Program-made: the position numbers and the translations under genes | Shown: positions 11,419 to 19,610 of the stretch, piece after piece | How the letters are laid out: each line of letters opens with the position of its first letter | How positions within the stretch are numbered: the first letter of the stretch is position 1 | Notes under the pieces: model-generated | Databases searched by the model: none | Told to the model about the DNA's origin: nothing | The model's input: the letters and a program-made list of their open reading frames with translations, nothing else | DNA from: Flavobacteriaceae bacterium | GTDB taxonomy: Bacteria > Bacteroidota > Bacteroidia > Flavobacteriales > Flavobacteriaceae | DNA length: 64,000 nucleotides | Direction: 5' to 3' | Assembly (NCBI GenBank): GCA_024638165.1 | Contig: JAHEKV010000004.1 | Coordinates: forward strand, 224,703-288,702

Positions 11419-12156
11419 ATGAAAAAATTATTCACCCTTTTATTTTTGTTGAGCATATCCTCGGGATTTGCACAGAACATACTTGATACTTCAGCGTTTG
11501 CTCATAAACTCGATAGTATCTGGTATTTAGAATCGAAACTTAGCTTGAATTACTTTGAAGGCAACCAGAGTTTATTTGTTGGAGCTACAGATATCGTAGC
11601 AGGTCATAGTTTAGGGGATTCTTCTGCAATTTGGTTTATAGGAGGCTTCAATACCGTAAGTTCAGAAGGAACATCCATTCGTTCATCAACCTATGGTCAC
11701 TTAAGATATAATAAGTCGATTTCGAAAAGAGCTACATTAAACACCTATTTTCAGTTTCAGTCGAATAATGTTTTAGACCTTCAGGCGAGGTACCTGATAG
11801 GAGCGAATGCTACTTTAGACGCCAAGGATACCAAAGACTTCTTATCTATTGGTATTTTTTATGAGCGAGAGGAATTTACGATCGACCCTTCGACAACTAT
11901 TTTTCGTGGAAATGTAATGGGATCATTACAGCTTGTAGATAGACAACTTAAGAGTGCACTCGTACTTTATTATCAACCAAGCCTTCAGTCAATGAGTGAC
12001 TTTAGGGTGTTAGCCAACCTAAATTCTAAGGTGCCGGTATCAGATAGAATGTCTTTAGGATTAGATATTGCAACACGATTTGATAATCTACCCAATACTG
12101 ATTTGAAGTCATTTGACTTAAATACCTTATTTACACTTTCCTACAAGATCAAATAA
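11419..12156 (+). CDS. DUF481-like outer-membrane barrel protein
   Basis: A 245-residue exported protein with a clear signal peptide (MKKLFTLLFLLSISSGFAQ, cleavage after FA or FAQ). The mature part is a run of amphipathic beta strands: LESKLSLNYFEGNQSLFVGA, then repeated hairpins such as RATLNTYFQFQSNN and KDFLSIGIFYEREEF. It ends in an aromatic-rich strand (NTLFTLSYKIK). This is the pattern of DUF481-type 8 to 12-strand outer-membrane proteins, whose function is mostly unknown. It has its own promoter element and no operon partner, and it converges on a lipoprotein gene with a terminator between them. The family assignment is by pattern; no ligand or enzyme role can be given. Confidence 0.75.
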   Translation: MKKLFTLLFLLSISSGFAQNILDTSAFAHKLDSIWYLESKLSLNYFEGNQSLFVGATDIVAGHSLGDSSAIWFIGGFNTVSSEGTSIRSSTYGHLRYNKSISKRATLNTYFQFQSNNVLDLQARYLIGANATLDAKDTKDFLSIGIFYEREEFTIDPSTTIFRGNVMGSLQLVDRQLKSALVLYYQPSLQSMSDFRVLANLNSKVPVSDRMSLGLDIATRFDNLPNTDLKSFDLNTLFTLSYKIK

Positions 12157-12188
12157 AAAAGGCTAAGAATTTTCATTCCTAGCCTTGT
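12157..12188 (-). terminator. Terminator for the TIM-barrel lipoprotein gene
   Basis: Stem AAGGCTA / TAGCCTT with an inner GAAT / ATTC pair. On the minus strand the hairpin is followed by six T, so it ends the leftward transcript. On the plus strand no T-run follows, so it would stop the rightward transcript poorly. Confidence 0.75.
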
Positions 12189-12208
12189 ATAATGATTTAC
12201 AACTTTGT

Positions 12209-13081
12209 TTAGTTGACAATCGCTTGCAATCCCTTTTGAGAGTCGATAATGGCATCTAAAGGAGCTTGGTCTCCTGTATTATCTTGTTCTGCTAGGAAGT
12301 ATTCCATACCTGCATGGCCAGCATGCTTAAAGATCGCTTTAAAATCAATCTCGCCTTTTCCAACAGGTGCCATATTTCCATCTGCGTCTCTATCTTTTAC
12401 GTGAAAAGCTTTGAAACGTCCAGGGTATTTTCCGAAATATTCAATAGGATCAACCCCTGCAACTGTTGCCCAGAATAAATCGATTTGAAAGTTTACGTGT
12501 TCAGGATTAGTTTCTGATAAAATACGATCAACCATAGTAACTCCATCCGTATCTGCTTTAAATTCAAAGTCGTGATTGTGATAAAGTAATTGGATACCCG
12601 CATTGCTCGCTTTTTCTCCTACCACCGATAAAAATTCGATCAGTGTCTCGGTAGTTCCATTCATTCCCATGGTACGGGTCTCAAAATCATAGGTAAACAT
12701 TCCCATCGGTGGTACAGGAACAACGATGTATTCAAAGCCTGCCTCAATGGCATCTGCAATTTGTTGATCGGCATTCTCGTAACTGATTGATCCTTGGTGA
12801 GAGCTTTTAGGCTCTAAGCCTAACTCATTCAAATAGTTTTTGAATTCTGTAGGAGACATCCCGTAATAAGAACCATTATCGTATCCTGCGGCTTCAATAT
12901 ATTGATATCCAGCATCAGCAACTGCTTTTAAGGTCCCTTTAGGGTCTTTACTCATCTCATCGCGCACAGTATATAGGGCAAGACCGCCTACACCACTTTC
13001 TGTACTTTCCATTTTCTTTTCGGTTTTGGGGCCACAGCTGACTAATAAAAATAAGCCTAAAAAGGCATAAACTAGTTTCAT
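12209..13081 (-). CDS. Lipoprotein of the sugar phosphate isomerase/epimerase fold
   Basis: A 290-residue member of the xylose isomerase-like TIM-barrel family (AP endonuclease 2 superfamily). The N-terminus is a lipoprotein signal: MKLVYAFLGLFLLVSCG, with the lipidated cysteine in LVSC. Barrel features include GLALYTVRDEM, AGYQYIEAAGYDNG, the metal-site strands LLYHNHDFEF and NFQIDLFWATVAG, and FKAFHVKDRD. Together they supply the His, Asp and Glu ligands usual for this fold. I took the ATG at 13079-13081; a longer frame from 13108 adds nine residues before the signal. It probably isomerises or epimerises a sugar outside the cytoplasm, but the substrate is unknown. A single gene with a terminator at 12157-12188. 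Confidence 0.85.
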   Translation of the reverse strand: MKLVYAFLGLFLLVSCGPKTEKKMESTESGVGGLALYTVRDEMSKDPKGTLKAVADAGYQYIEAAGYDNGSYYGMSPTEFKNYLNELGLEPKSSHQGSISYENADQQIADAIEAGFEYIVVPVPPMGMFTYDFETRTMGMNGTTETLIEFLSVVGEKASNAGIQLLYHNHDFEFKADTDGVTMVDRILSETNPEHVNFQIDLFWATVAGVDPIEYFGKYPGRFKAFHVKDRDADGNMAPVGKGEIDFKAIFKHAGHAGMEYFLAEQDNTGDQAPLDAIIDSQKGLQAIVN

Positions 13082-13166
13082 TTTTGTTAAGGTTAAATTT
13101 CGATTCAAGATAGAAATTTAATAATCATGGGATGAATTAGGTTTGTTAAAATATTGAGTATGGCGG

Positions 13167-13174
13167 TATCTTTG
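13167..13174 (+). promoter_or_regulatory. -7 element with near-leaderless gene
   Basis: TATCTTTG matches TAnnTTTG, with TTTG at 13142-13145 as a plausible -33 element (21-base spacer). The ATG is at 13180, only five bases after the element, so the transcript would start at or next to the start codon. Confidence 0.6.
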
Positions 13175-13179
13175 CTACC

Positions 13180-13932
13180 ATGGAAGAACAGTTCATTTGG
13201 ATATTAATGGTAGTCGTTGGCTTTATAGCAGGCTTTATTAATACGATTGCCGGTGGAGCTTCGGTATTAACACTTCCGGCAATGATTTTAATCGGATTAG
13301 ATCCGACGATTGCCAATGGAACTAATCGTTTAGGAATAGCAATATCTGCCTTTTCAGCCAGTGCGGGTTACCATAGTAAGAAAATCAACACCTTCCCTTT
13401 TAGCATTTATCTAGGTTTATCTGCGACTATTGGCTCAGTAATAGGAGCCATGATTGCTGTAGATTTTGATAAAGGTATGTTTAATAGGGTCCTTGCGGTT
13501 ATCATGATTATCATCGTTTTGCTGATGATATTTAAACCTAAAATGGATGTTACTGATATTGCCGAACAACTGAGTGGAAAGCGCTTATGGATATCCATTG
13601 TAGCTTTCTTTGTATTTGGGATTTACGGTGGGTTTATCAATGCCGGTATGGGGCTAATTATGATGATTTGGCTGAACTACTTCAATAAAATGGATCTGAT
13701 CAGAACGAACGCAACAAAAGTACTAGTCGCAGGTATTTACACTATAGGAGCTATTGTTGTGTTTTTAGTAAATGATTTGATTGATTGGAAAATAGGTCTC
13801 CTGCTTGCCTTTGGTAATATGGTTGGAGGTTGGATCTCAGCTCGTCTCTCGGTTAAAAAAGGGGAGGGGTTTGTAAAGGCCGGAATGATGGTTATGGTAA
13901 TTATAATGGCGATTAAGCTCTGGTTTTTTTAA
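13180..13932 (+). CDS. TauE/SafE family membrane permease
   Basis: A 250-residue integral membrane protein with about seven to eight hydrophobic segments. It starts with FIWILMVVVGFIAGFINTIAGGASVLTLP, where the GG.G/S-LT.P pattern is typical of TauE/SafE (DUF81) proteins; a second copy of the motif lies mid-protein (GGFINAGMGLIMMIW). Family members export sulfite, sulfonates or other organic anions, or have unknown substrates. It is divergent from the TIM-barrel lipoprotein, and its stop interlocks with the stop of ribB (shared TTAA). No sulfur-metabolism gene is nearby, so the substrate cannot be inferred. Confidence 0.88.
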   Translation: MEEQFIWILMVVVGFIAGFINTIAGGASVLTLPAMILIGLDPTIANGTNRLGIAISAFSASAGYHSKKINTFPFSIYLGLSATIGSVIGAMIAVDFDKGMFNRVLAVIMIIIVLLMIFKPKMDVTDIAEQLSGKRLWISIVAFFVFGIYGGFINAGMGLIMMIWLNYFNKMDLIRTNATKVLVAGIYTIGAIVVFLVNDLIDWKIGLLLAFGNMVGGWISARLSVKKGEGFVKAGMMVMVIIMAIKLWFF

Positions 13933-15044
13933 TAACCGATTACGCCATCAATTTCAATTCCGTAACCTGCTAATCCCACTCTATTTTGAAGGTCTGAATT
14001 GGTCATTAAACGAATCGCATTCAGATTTAAGTCATTTAGGATTTGTGCTCCTATACCAAAATCTTTTTCATCCATTTTGATTCCAGATTCACTGTTTTCC
14101 TTTGTGTTAGATAAGGATCTAAAACGGCTCAATAATCCACTATTACTCAATCTATGGTTGATAAAGATAATGGCCGCTTTCTCTTCTTTTTGTACTGAAC
14201 TAAACACATTTTCTAACCCATAATCTTTTGAGGAAGTGAGAAACTCTACTAAACCATCGGTTAAACGTTGGGGTTGAATTCTTACCGTTACAGTTTCACC
14301 TTTTTGCCATTCTCCCTTTGTAAATGCCAAGTGAATTTGATCATTGGTAGTTTGACGATAAGCGTTTAGTTGAAACGCACCAAAGCGAGTCTCAATGGTT
14401 TCTGAAAATTCTTTTTCGATGAGACGATCATTTTGCATACGATAGGCGACTAGAGCCTCGATACTCACCATTTTCAAATTAAACCGAGAACGAACAGCTA
14501 ATAAGTCGTTGAAACGGGCCATAGTTCCGTCTTCATTCATGATTTCGACGATGACTCCGGCCTCTTTCAAACCTGCCAATTTGGCGAAGTCTACGGCAGC
14601 TTCAGTGTGACCGGTGCGTCTTAGCACACCACCTTCCTTAGCAATTAATGGGAAAATATGTCCAGGACGTGTTAGGTCATATGGTTTTGTTTCTTGGTCC
14701 GTTAATGCAAGTATCGTCTTAGCTCGATCCTCTGCTGAAATACCCGTTGTTACCCCATTTCCTCTAAGATCGACAGATACGGTAAATGCTGTTTTTAAAG
14801 GGTCTGTGTTGTCATTCACCATTCGAGAAAGACCTAGTTCTGTACAACGTTTTTCTGTAAGAGGTGCACAGATTAATCCACGCCCGTGCTTTGCCATAAA
14901 GTTGATATGCTCTGGAGTAACTTTTTCAGCAGCCATTAAAAAATCACCTTCATTCTCGCGATTTTCATCATCTACCACGATAATGATTTCTCCGTTTTTA
15001 ACGGCTTCTATGGCACTCTCAATGGAATCTAACTCTTGACGCAT
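13929..15044 (-). CDS. ribB: 3,4-dihydroxy-2-butanone 4-phosphate synthase with degenerate GTP cyclohydrolase II domain
   Basis: A 371-residue protein laid out like RibBA. The N-terminal RibB domain (residues 1-205) is intact: VVDDENRENEGDFLMAAE, GRGLICAPLT, and RTGHTEAAVDFAKLAG. It makes the four-carbon riboflavin precursor from ribulose 5-phosphate. The C-terminal half (about 208-371) matches the GTP cyclohydrolase II fold (ETRFGAFQLNAYR at its start, GLAGYGIEIDG at its end). It lacks the zinc-binding GDTLGSLRCDCG-type motif: there is no cysteine cluster at all. It cannot be a normal zinc-dependent GCHII, so a separate RibA is expected elsewhere in the genome. It is the last gene of the nhaC-ftsK-lolA-lptF/G-ribB run, 15 bases after lptF/G. 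Confidence 0.93.
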   Translation of the reverse strand: MRQELDSIESAIEAVKNGEIIIVVDDENRENEGDFLMAAEKVTPEHINFMAKHGRGLICAPLTEKRCTELGLSRMVNDNTDPLKTAFTVSVDLRGNGVTTGISAEDRAKTILALTDQETKPYDLTRPGHIFPLIAKEGGVLRRTGHTEAAVDFAKLAGLKEAGVIVEIMNEDGTMARFNDLLAVRSRFNLKMVSIEALVAYRMQNDRLIEKEFSETIETRFGAFQLNAYRQTTNDQIHLAFTKGEWQKGETVTVRIQPQRLTDGLVEFLTSSKDYGLENVFSSVQKEEKAAIIFINHRLSNSGLLSRFRSLSNTKENSESGIKMDEKDFGIGAQILNDLNLNAIRLMTNSDLQNRVGLAGYGIEIDGVIGY

Positions 15045-15059
15045 GATAAAGCTTAGCTA

Positions 15060-16574
15060 TTATTTTTTCAGGCCTTTAATAAGGCGAGCAATTGGTTTAA
15101 AAATAGTTATGTTGATGGCTAAAAGTCCACGATCCAACAAGGCTAATCGACTTAAATAAAAAGCAATGGGTAACATTACAAAGGTAGAAAACCATGCGCC
15201 GATAATTGGGTGTATATTTCCTCTTTTTGCATAGTTCTCTGCGAAAACACCCAAAAAATGATAGCTTAAGAAAAAAATGATGGCAATCACCATAGGAAGT
15301 CCTAAACCTCCTTTTCTAATCAGTGCACCCATGGGAGCTCCGATAAAAAATAGTAGAATACAGGATAGGGCTAAAGCAAACTTTTTATGTAGCTGTATGA
15401 TGTGCCTATTGTAAAATTCGAAGCGCTTACCCATTTCAGACCCCTTTTGAGCCACCGTGATTTTTAGACTAGCTAAATTATTTCTAGCTGACTTTAGAGC
15501 TTGTGAACGTTGCCATGAAGGAATAAGTCTTAAAAGACTATCCTTCGGTGTGCTAAGCTTAGCGAAGAAAATACTATCAGGATCAGCGGGTTTTGGCCCT
15601 TTTTGAACGCGTAGTTCTAGAGCTTTGCTTTCTTCTTTGGTTGATCGAAGAAACTCATTAGCTCCTACGTCTAAAGCCCCAATTCGAGTAAGCGTATTTT
15701 CGGTAAATGCCTCAATTTGTTCATTGTTATTGATACGTAGTGAATCGATATCACTTAATAATTGACCCATAGGTTTCATCTTGTCTGTCGTTATCGATGA
15801 CTCTTTGTCTAAGTCAACCTCATTCAGACTCGATAAATCAATGTACTTGACATAGGTGTCAAAATTAGCTCTCGCAAAGGGATGATTCTCACGATCCTTT
15901 GCTTTTGCGGGTAATATTTCCTCGTAATAATATCCGTCATACAACACGAGCTCTAACAGATTAGAATTCTCATTACTGATAAATTCTCCTGAGGTAGCGC
16001 TTATCACTACTGTGTTTTGTTGATTTTCAGATTTTTGATGAATCAACACGTCTTTTAATAAACGATCATTTTCACCATACTTTTGACCAACCTTAATGGT
16101 CATATCTGTATTCTCAATATCGGTAAAAATACCTTCTACAATAGCAGCAGATGGTTTTACTTGAGCAATATTTCTTCTTAGATTAAATATTTTCTGCTCT
16201 GAGGCAGGGATAATATTATTGGCTACAAAGAAGGTCGCTACTGCTAATAGAATCGAGAAGATTAAAGTGCTTCGCATGGCTCGGAAAAGCGATATCCCAG
16301 ATGCTTTTATAGCAGCGAATTCATAATATTCGGCTAAAGAACCATAGGTTAATATAGAGGTTAACAATACGGCAAGGGGCATTACATCATCTACGATGGT
16401 AGGGAGATAATAGATGAGAAATTTACCGATGATGGCGATGTCTAAATCTTTACCTGCTAATTCATCGATGAACAACCAAATTGCCTGAAAAATAAAAATA
16501 AAAAGAACGATAGCGAAGGCACTAAAGAAGGTAGAAGCAAAGCGCTTGAGTAAATAACTATCGAGTATTCGCAT
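15060..16574 (-). CDS. LptF/LptG-family lipopolysaccharide export permease
   Basis: A 504-residue YjgP/YjgQ protein. It begins MRILDSYLLKRFASTFFSAF, the hallmark start of LptF/LptG. Three membrane segments lie in the N-terminal 125 residues and three in the last 105 (with FFIGAPMGALIRKGGLGLPM). Between them is a periplasmic domain, larger than usual (about 270 residues) and containing a charged helical insertion. LptF/G subunits with LptB drive LPS from the inner membrane to the LptC/A bridge. Only one such gene is here; the partner would be elsewhere. It follows lolA by eight bases, putting two outer-membrane biogenesis genes in one operon. Which of LptF or LptG it is cannot be decided. Confidence 0.92.
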   Translation of the reverse strand: MRILDSYLLKRFASTFFSAFAIVLFIFIFQAIWLFIDELAGKDLDIAIIGKFLIYYLPTIVDDVMPLAVLLTSILTYGSLAEYYEFAAIKASGISLFRAMRSTLIFSILLAVATFFVANNIIPASEQKIFNLRRNIAQVKPSAAIVEGIFTDIENTDMTIKVGQKYGENDRLLKDVLIHQKSENQQNTVVISATSGEFISNENSNLLELVLYDGYYYEEILPAKAKDRENHPFARANFDTYVKYIDLSSLNEVDLDKESSITTDKMKPMGQLLSDIDSLRINNNEQIEAFTENTLTRIGALDVGANEFLRSTKEESKALELRVQKGPKPADPDSIFFAKLSTPKDSLLRLIPSWQRSQALKSARNNLASLKITVAQKGSEMGKRFEFYNRHIIQLHKKFALALSCILLFFIGAPMGALIRKGGLGLPMVIAIIFFLSYHFLGVFAENYAKRGNIHPIIGAWFSTFVMLPIAFYLSRLALLDRGLLAINITIFKPIARLIKGLKK

Positions 16575-16582
16575 GTTAGGGT

Positions 16583-17221
16583 TTAATCTTCGATGAAGTA
16601 GAAGCCTAAGCCTTCGTAATAGGCTCTGTCAAAACTAGTTTTTGAGGGTATCCTTGCGGTTAGTTCTTCGTAAGATTCTACGACCAGTATCGTTTGCGTT
16701 TCATTAAGACCGATTTGCGATAAGCTAATAAGCTGGTCGGTATTTAAGTCTACTTGAGCAATAATTTCAGAAATCTCAGAGGAACTGTCAATAGGAAACA
16801 ATTGAATGAAAGCTTGATTTTCGGCGGTTAGCTCCTTTAATTCAATTCGGTATCCATCTTTGTAAAAACTAAAGAGACTTGAAGGATCTAGCCCTCCTTC
16901 ATTGTCAGGGCTATAGGTACTGATCATTACCTCTTCATTATCTGGAATAATGGTGTAGGTTTTTTCACCATCAAATAATTGAGTGGTTCCGAAAAGCGTA
17001 AGGTGGTACTGGATACCTGATAAATAAAGTGCTCCTTCCGTAGTTTGATTAACCCCAGCTTCTTTATTTTGTAGGCGATAAGAGAAACTGATTTGAACAG
17101 CAGGAGCTTCTGAAACGCGCTGGTAAACGCGGTCTAAGTATTGTTCACCACTATTTTGGGCTTTTACGACACCACTAAAGAGAAGTAGCGAGAAAGTAAT
17201 AATCTGAAAGGCTGTTTTCAT
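16583..17221 (-). CDS. lolA: LolA-like outer-membrane lipoprotein carrier
   Basis: A 212-residue periplasmic protein with a signal peptide (MKTAFQIITFSLLLFSGVVKAQ). It has the LolA-like open beta-barrel pattern: YLDRVYQRVSEAPAVQISFSYRL, then TEGALYLSGIQYHLTLFGTTQLFDGEKTYTIIP, which matches the k.G.l...g.kf...g....i.DG...w.y.p consensus, and later EIIAQVDLNTDQLISLSQIG. LolA shuttles lipoproteins from LolCDE to the outer membrane. It directly abuts ftsK (its ATG follows the ftsK stop with no gap), an arrangement I recall from other Flavobacteria. The family is diverse, so I hold the exact role a little less firmly than the fold. Confidence 0.88.
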   Translation of the reverse strand: MKTAFQIITFSLLLFSGVVKAQNSGEQYLDRVYQRVSEAPAVQISFSYRLQNKEAGVNQTTEGALYLSGIQYHLTLFGTTQLFDGEKTYTIIPDNEEVMISTYSPDNEGGLDPSSLFSFYKDGYRIELKELTAENQAFIQLFPIDSSSEISEIIAQVDLNTDQLISLSQIGLNETQTILVVESYEELTARIPSKTSFDRAYYEGLGFYFIED

Positions 17222-19609
17222 TTAGGTGTTTTGATTTTCATTATCAAAAAATTGCTGAAGACTTATGGTGTCTTTGAAAAGTACTTGACGGGCTTTTGAG
17301 CCTTCAAAAGGTCCAACAATTCCCGCTGCTTCAAGTTGGTCTATGATTCTTCCTGCTCGATTGTAACCAATCTTCATTTTTCTTTGAATGAGTGAAGTCG
17401 AACCTTGTTGTGATTGTACAACGATCTCAGCAGCTTCTTTGAAGAGGGCATCTCGTTCAGAAATATCATTAACTAAAGAACCTTCTGAAGAATCGTCATC
17501 GTACTCGGGAAGAAGGTGAGCACTTGCATACGCTCTTTGACTGCCTATGTAGGAGGTAATTTCTTCCACCTCAGGGGTATCGACAAAGGCACATTGGAGT
17601 CGAACCATTTCACTTCCTTGAGTGTATAACATATCTCCACGACCAATAAGTTGATCTGCTCCTGAACTGTCTAAAATCGTACGAGAATCAATTTTTGAAG
17701 TCACACGAAACGCTAATCGTGCCGGGAAGTTTGCTTTAATGATTCCTGTAATCACATTGACTGAAGGGCGCTGTGTCGCGATAATTAAATGAATTCCGAT
17801 GGCTCTCGCGAGTTGGGCGAGTCTAGCGATAGGGGTTTCTACCTCTTTTCCGGCGGTCATAATTAGATCTGCGAACTCATCGATGACTAAAACGATATAG
17901 GGGAGATAGCGATGGCCGTCGTTGGGGTTTAATTTACGTTTTACAAACTTCGCATTGTATTCTTTGATGTTACGTACCATCGCATTTTTAAGTAGATCGT
18001 AGCGATCATCCATTTCAATGCAAAGCGAATTCAGTGTGTTGATTACTTTTTTAGTATCGGTAATAATAGCTTCCTCGCTTCCGGGTAATTTTGCAAGAAA
18101 GTGTCGCTCTATTTTGTTGTAAAGAGTTAGCTCTACCTTTTTAGGGTCAACAAGTACAAATTTCAGTTCTGCTGGATGCTTTTTGTATAAGAGTGAGGTA
18201 ATAACGGCGTTTAGTCCGACCGATTTCCCTTGACCAGTTGCACCAGCCATTAGCATGTGCGGCATTTTGGCTAAATCCACAACAAAGGTTTCATTTGAAA
18301 TGGTCTTACCAAATGCGATAGGCAAGTCAAAGTTGGTCGAGCTAAATTTCTTAGACCCGATAACCGATCGCATACTAACAATGCTTGGATTTTTATTGGG
18401 TACCTCAATACCTATCGTTCCTTTCCCGGGGATTGGGGCGATGATTCGAATACCTAAGGCCGAAAGAGAAAGTGCAATATCGTCCTCTAGATTTTTAATC
18501 TTTGAAATACGAATACCGGCTTGAGGGACAATTTCATACAAGGTAACCGTTGGGCCTACGGTTGCTGTAATTCGTTCAATAGCTATATTGTAATTGCTAA
18601 GGGTCTCTACGATTCGATCTTTATTTGCCGCTAGTTCCTCTTTATCTACAGAAATCTGTTGGTTCCTTGACCCGTGATCTTCTAATAAATCTAGATGAGG
18701 CGCTTTATATTGCGAAAGCTCAAGCGTTGGATCAAACTCGCCAAAGTCATCGACTAACTTCTTTGCTTTATCTGCAATCTCATCATCGAAACTTTTAGGA
18801 GTTTCAGCTACTTCAAAGGCTACCTCTTCAGCCTCTGGATTCTTCTCTTTTGGAATGGTGTCTAAAACTTCCTCTTTGACTACTTCTTCTTGTTTGATCT
18901 TCGTTTCGATAGTTGCTTCCAACGGGTCTTCAAGAGAAAAGGAAGCCGTGTTCTCTTGAAAAATAGGTGGGGCAAGGGTAGACTCTTCCTCTTCAACAGG
19001 TTGTACCTTTTCTGGCGATGATTTTTTCCTTGGTTTTGATGTTACTCGCTTCGGAAATTTGAAGTTAGGAAGTCGAATGCCTTTTGGTAAGCTAGGATAG
19101 AAGCTTAATTGTAGTACAAGGCCAGTTACTAATCCGAAAAGCAACAAAAAGAAAATACCAATCTCTCCGATATGAAAACGAAGCCATTCAAAGGTCTCGA
19201 ACCCAGAAATACCCGTTAATAAACTCTCCTTATTCGCTATAAAATTGAAGGCGATCGAAGTCCAAATCATCCAATACCAAGCACGACTTAAATGCTTTAA
19301 TAATGGGCGCAGTGTTAAATTAAAAAACAAATAAAAACCTACAACAGCAATCGATAGTGGTAAAATGGCGGCTGATATACCGAAGGTTTTGTAAACAAGT
19401 AAATAGCCAATAGCTATACCTAAACGATTAAAAAGAGTTTTTGGAGTATCAGTTAGATCACTATACGACCCGATTAGGCTTATATCACTTTGCCAATTAG
19501 AAAAGAAGCTAAGACAGGCAATGGTAGCAAGAATCCCAAAGAAAAAAAGAAATGCCCCGAAAAAAATACGGTACTTCACTTTGTTCTTGTCGACAGTTTT
19601 ACTCCCCAT
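17222..19609 (-). CDS. ftsK: DNA translocase FtsK/SpoIIIE
   Basis: A 795-residue septal DNA pump. The N-terminal 180 residues hold about four membrane segments. A proline- and glutamate-rich linker follows (about 185-285). The motor has the alpha-beta domain (about 310-430) and RecA-like core with Walker A AGATGQGKSVGLNAV (near residue 455), Walker B YIVLVIDEFADLIM and ATQRPSVNVITGIIKAN. The C-terminal winged-helix gamma domain (about 728-795, with STSLIQRKMKIGYNRAGRII) reads KOPS-type polarity sequences. FtsK coordinates chromosome dimer resolution with cell division. It starts two bases after the nhaC stop and abuts lolA, so all three are probably co-transcribed. Confidence 0.97.
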   Translation of the reverse strand: MGSKTVDKNKVKYRIFFGAFLFFFGILATIACLSFFSNWQSDISLIGSYSDLTDTPKTLFNRLGIAIGYLLVYKTFGISAAILPLSIAVVGFYLFFNLTLRPLLKHLSRAWYWMIWTSIAFNFIANKESLLTGISGFETFEWLRFHIGEIGIFFLLLFGLVTGLVLQLSFYPSLPKGIRLPNFKFPKRVTSKPRKKSSPEKVQPVEEEESTLAPPIFQENTASFSLEDPLEATIETKIKQEEVVKEEVLDTIPKEKNPEAEEVAFEVAETPKSFDDEIADKAKKLVDDFGEFDPTLELSQYKAPHLDLLEDHGSRNQQISVDKEELAANKDRIVETLSNYNIAIERITATVGPTVTLYEIVPQAGIRISKIKNLEDDIALSLSALGIRIIAPIPGKGTIGIEVPNKNPSIVSMRSVIGSKKFSSTNFDLPIAFGKTISNETFVVDLAKMPHMLMAGATGQGKSVGLNAVITSLLYKKHPAELKFVLVDPKKVELTLYNKIERHFLAKLPGSEEAIITDTKKVINTLNSLCIEMDDRYDLLKNAMVRNIKEYNAKFVKRKLNPNDGHRYLPYIVLVIDEFADLIMTAGKEVETPIARLAQLARAIGIHLIIATQRPSVNVITGIIKANFPARLAFRVTSKIDSRTILDSSGADQLIGRGDMLYTQGSEMVRLQCAFVDTPEVEEITSYIGSQRAYASAHLLPEYDDDSSEGSLVNDISERDALFKEAAEIVVQSQQGSTSLIQRKMKIGYNRAGRIIDQLEAAGIVGPFEGSKARQVLFKDTISLQQFFDNENQNT

Positions 19610-19610
19610 A

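Noticed and set aside
14614-15039. A 141-codon open frame antisense to ribB
   Set aside because: Fully inside the well-supported ribB gene and rich in Ser/Val in a way expected from reverse reading.
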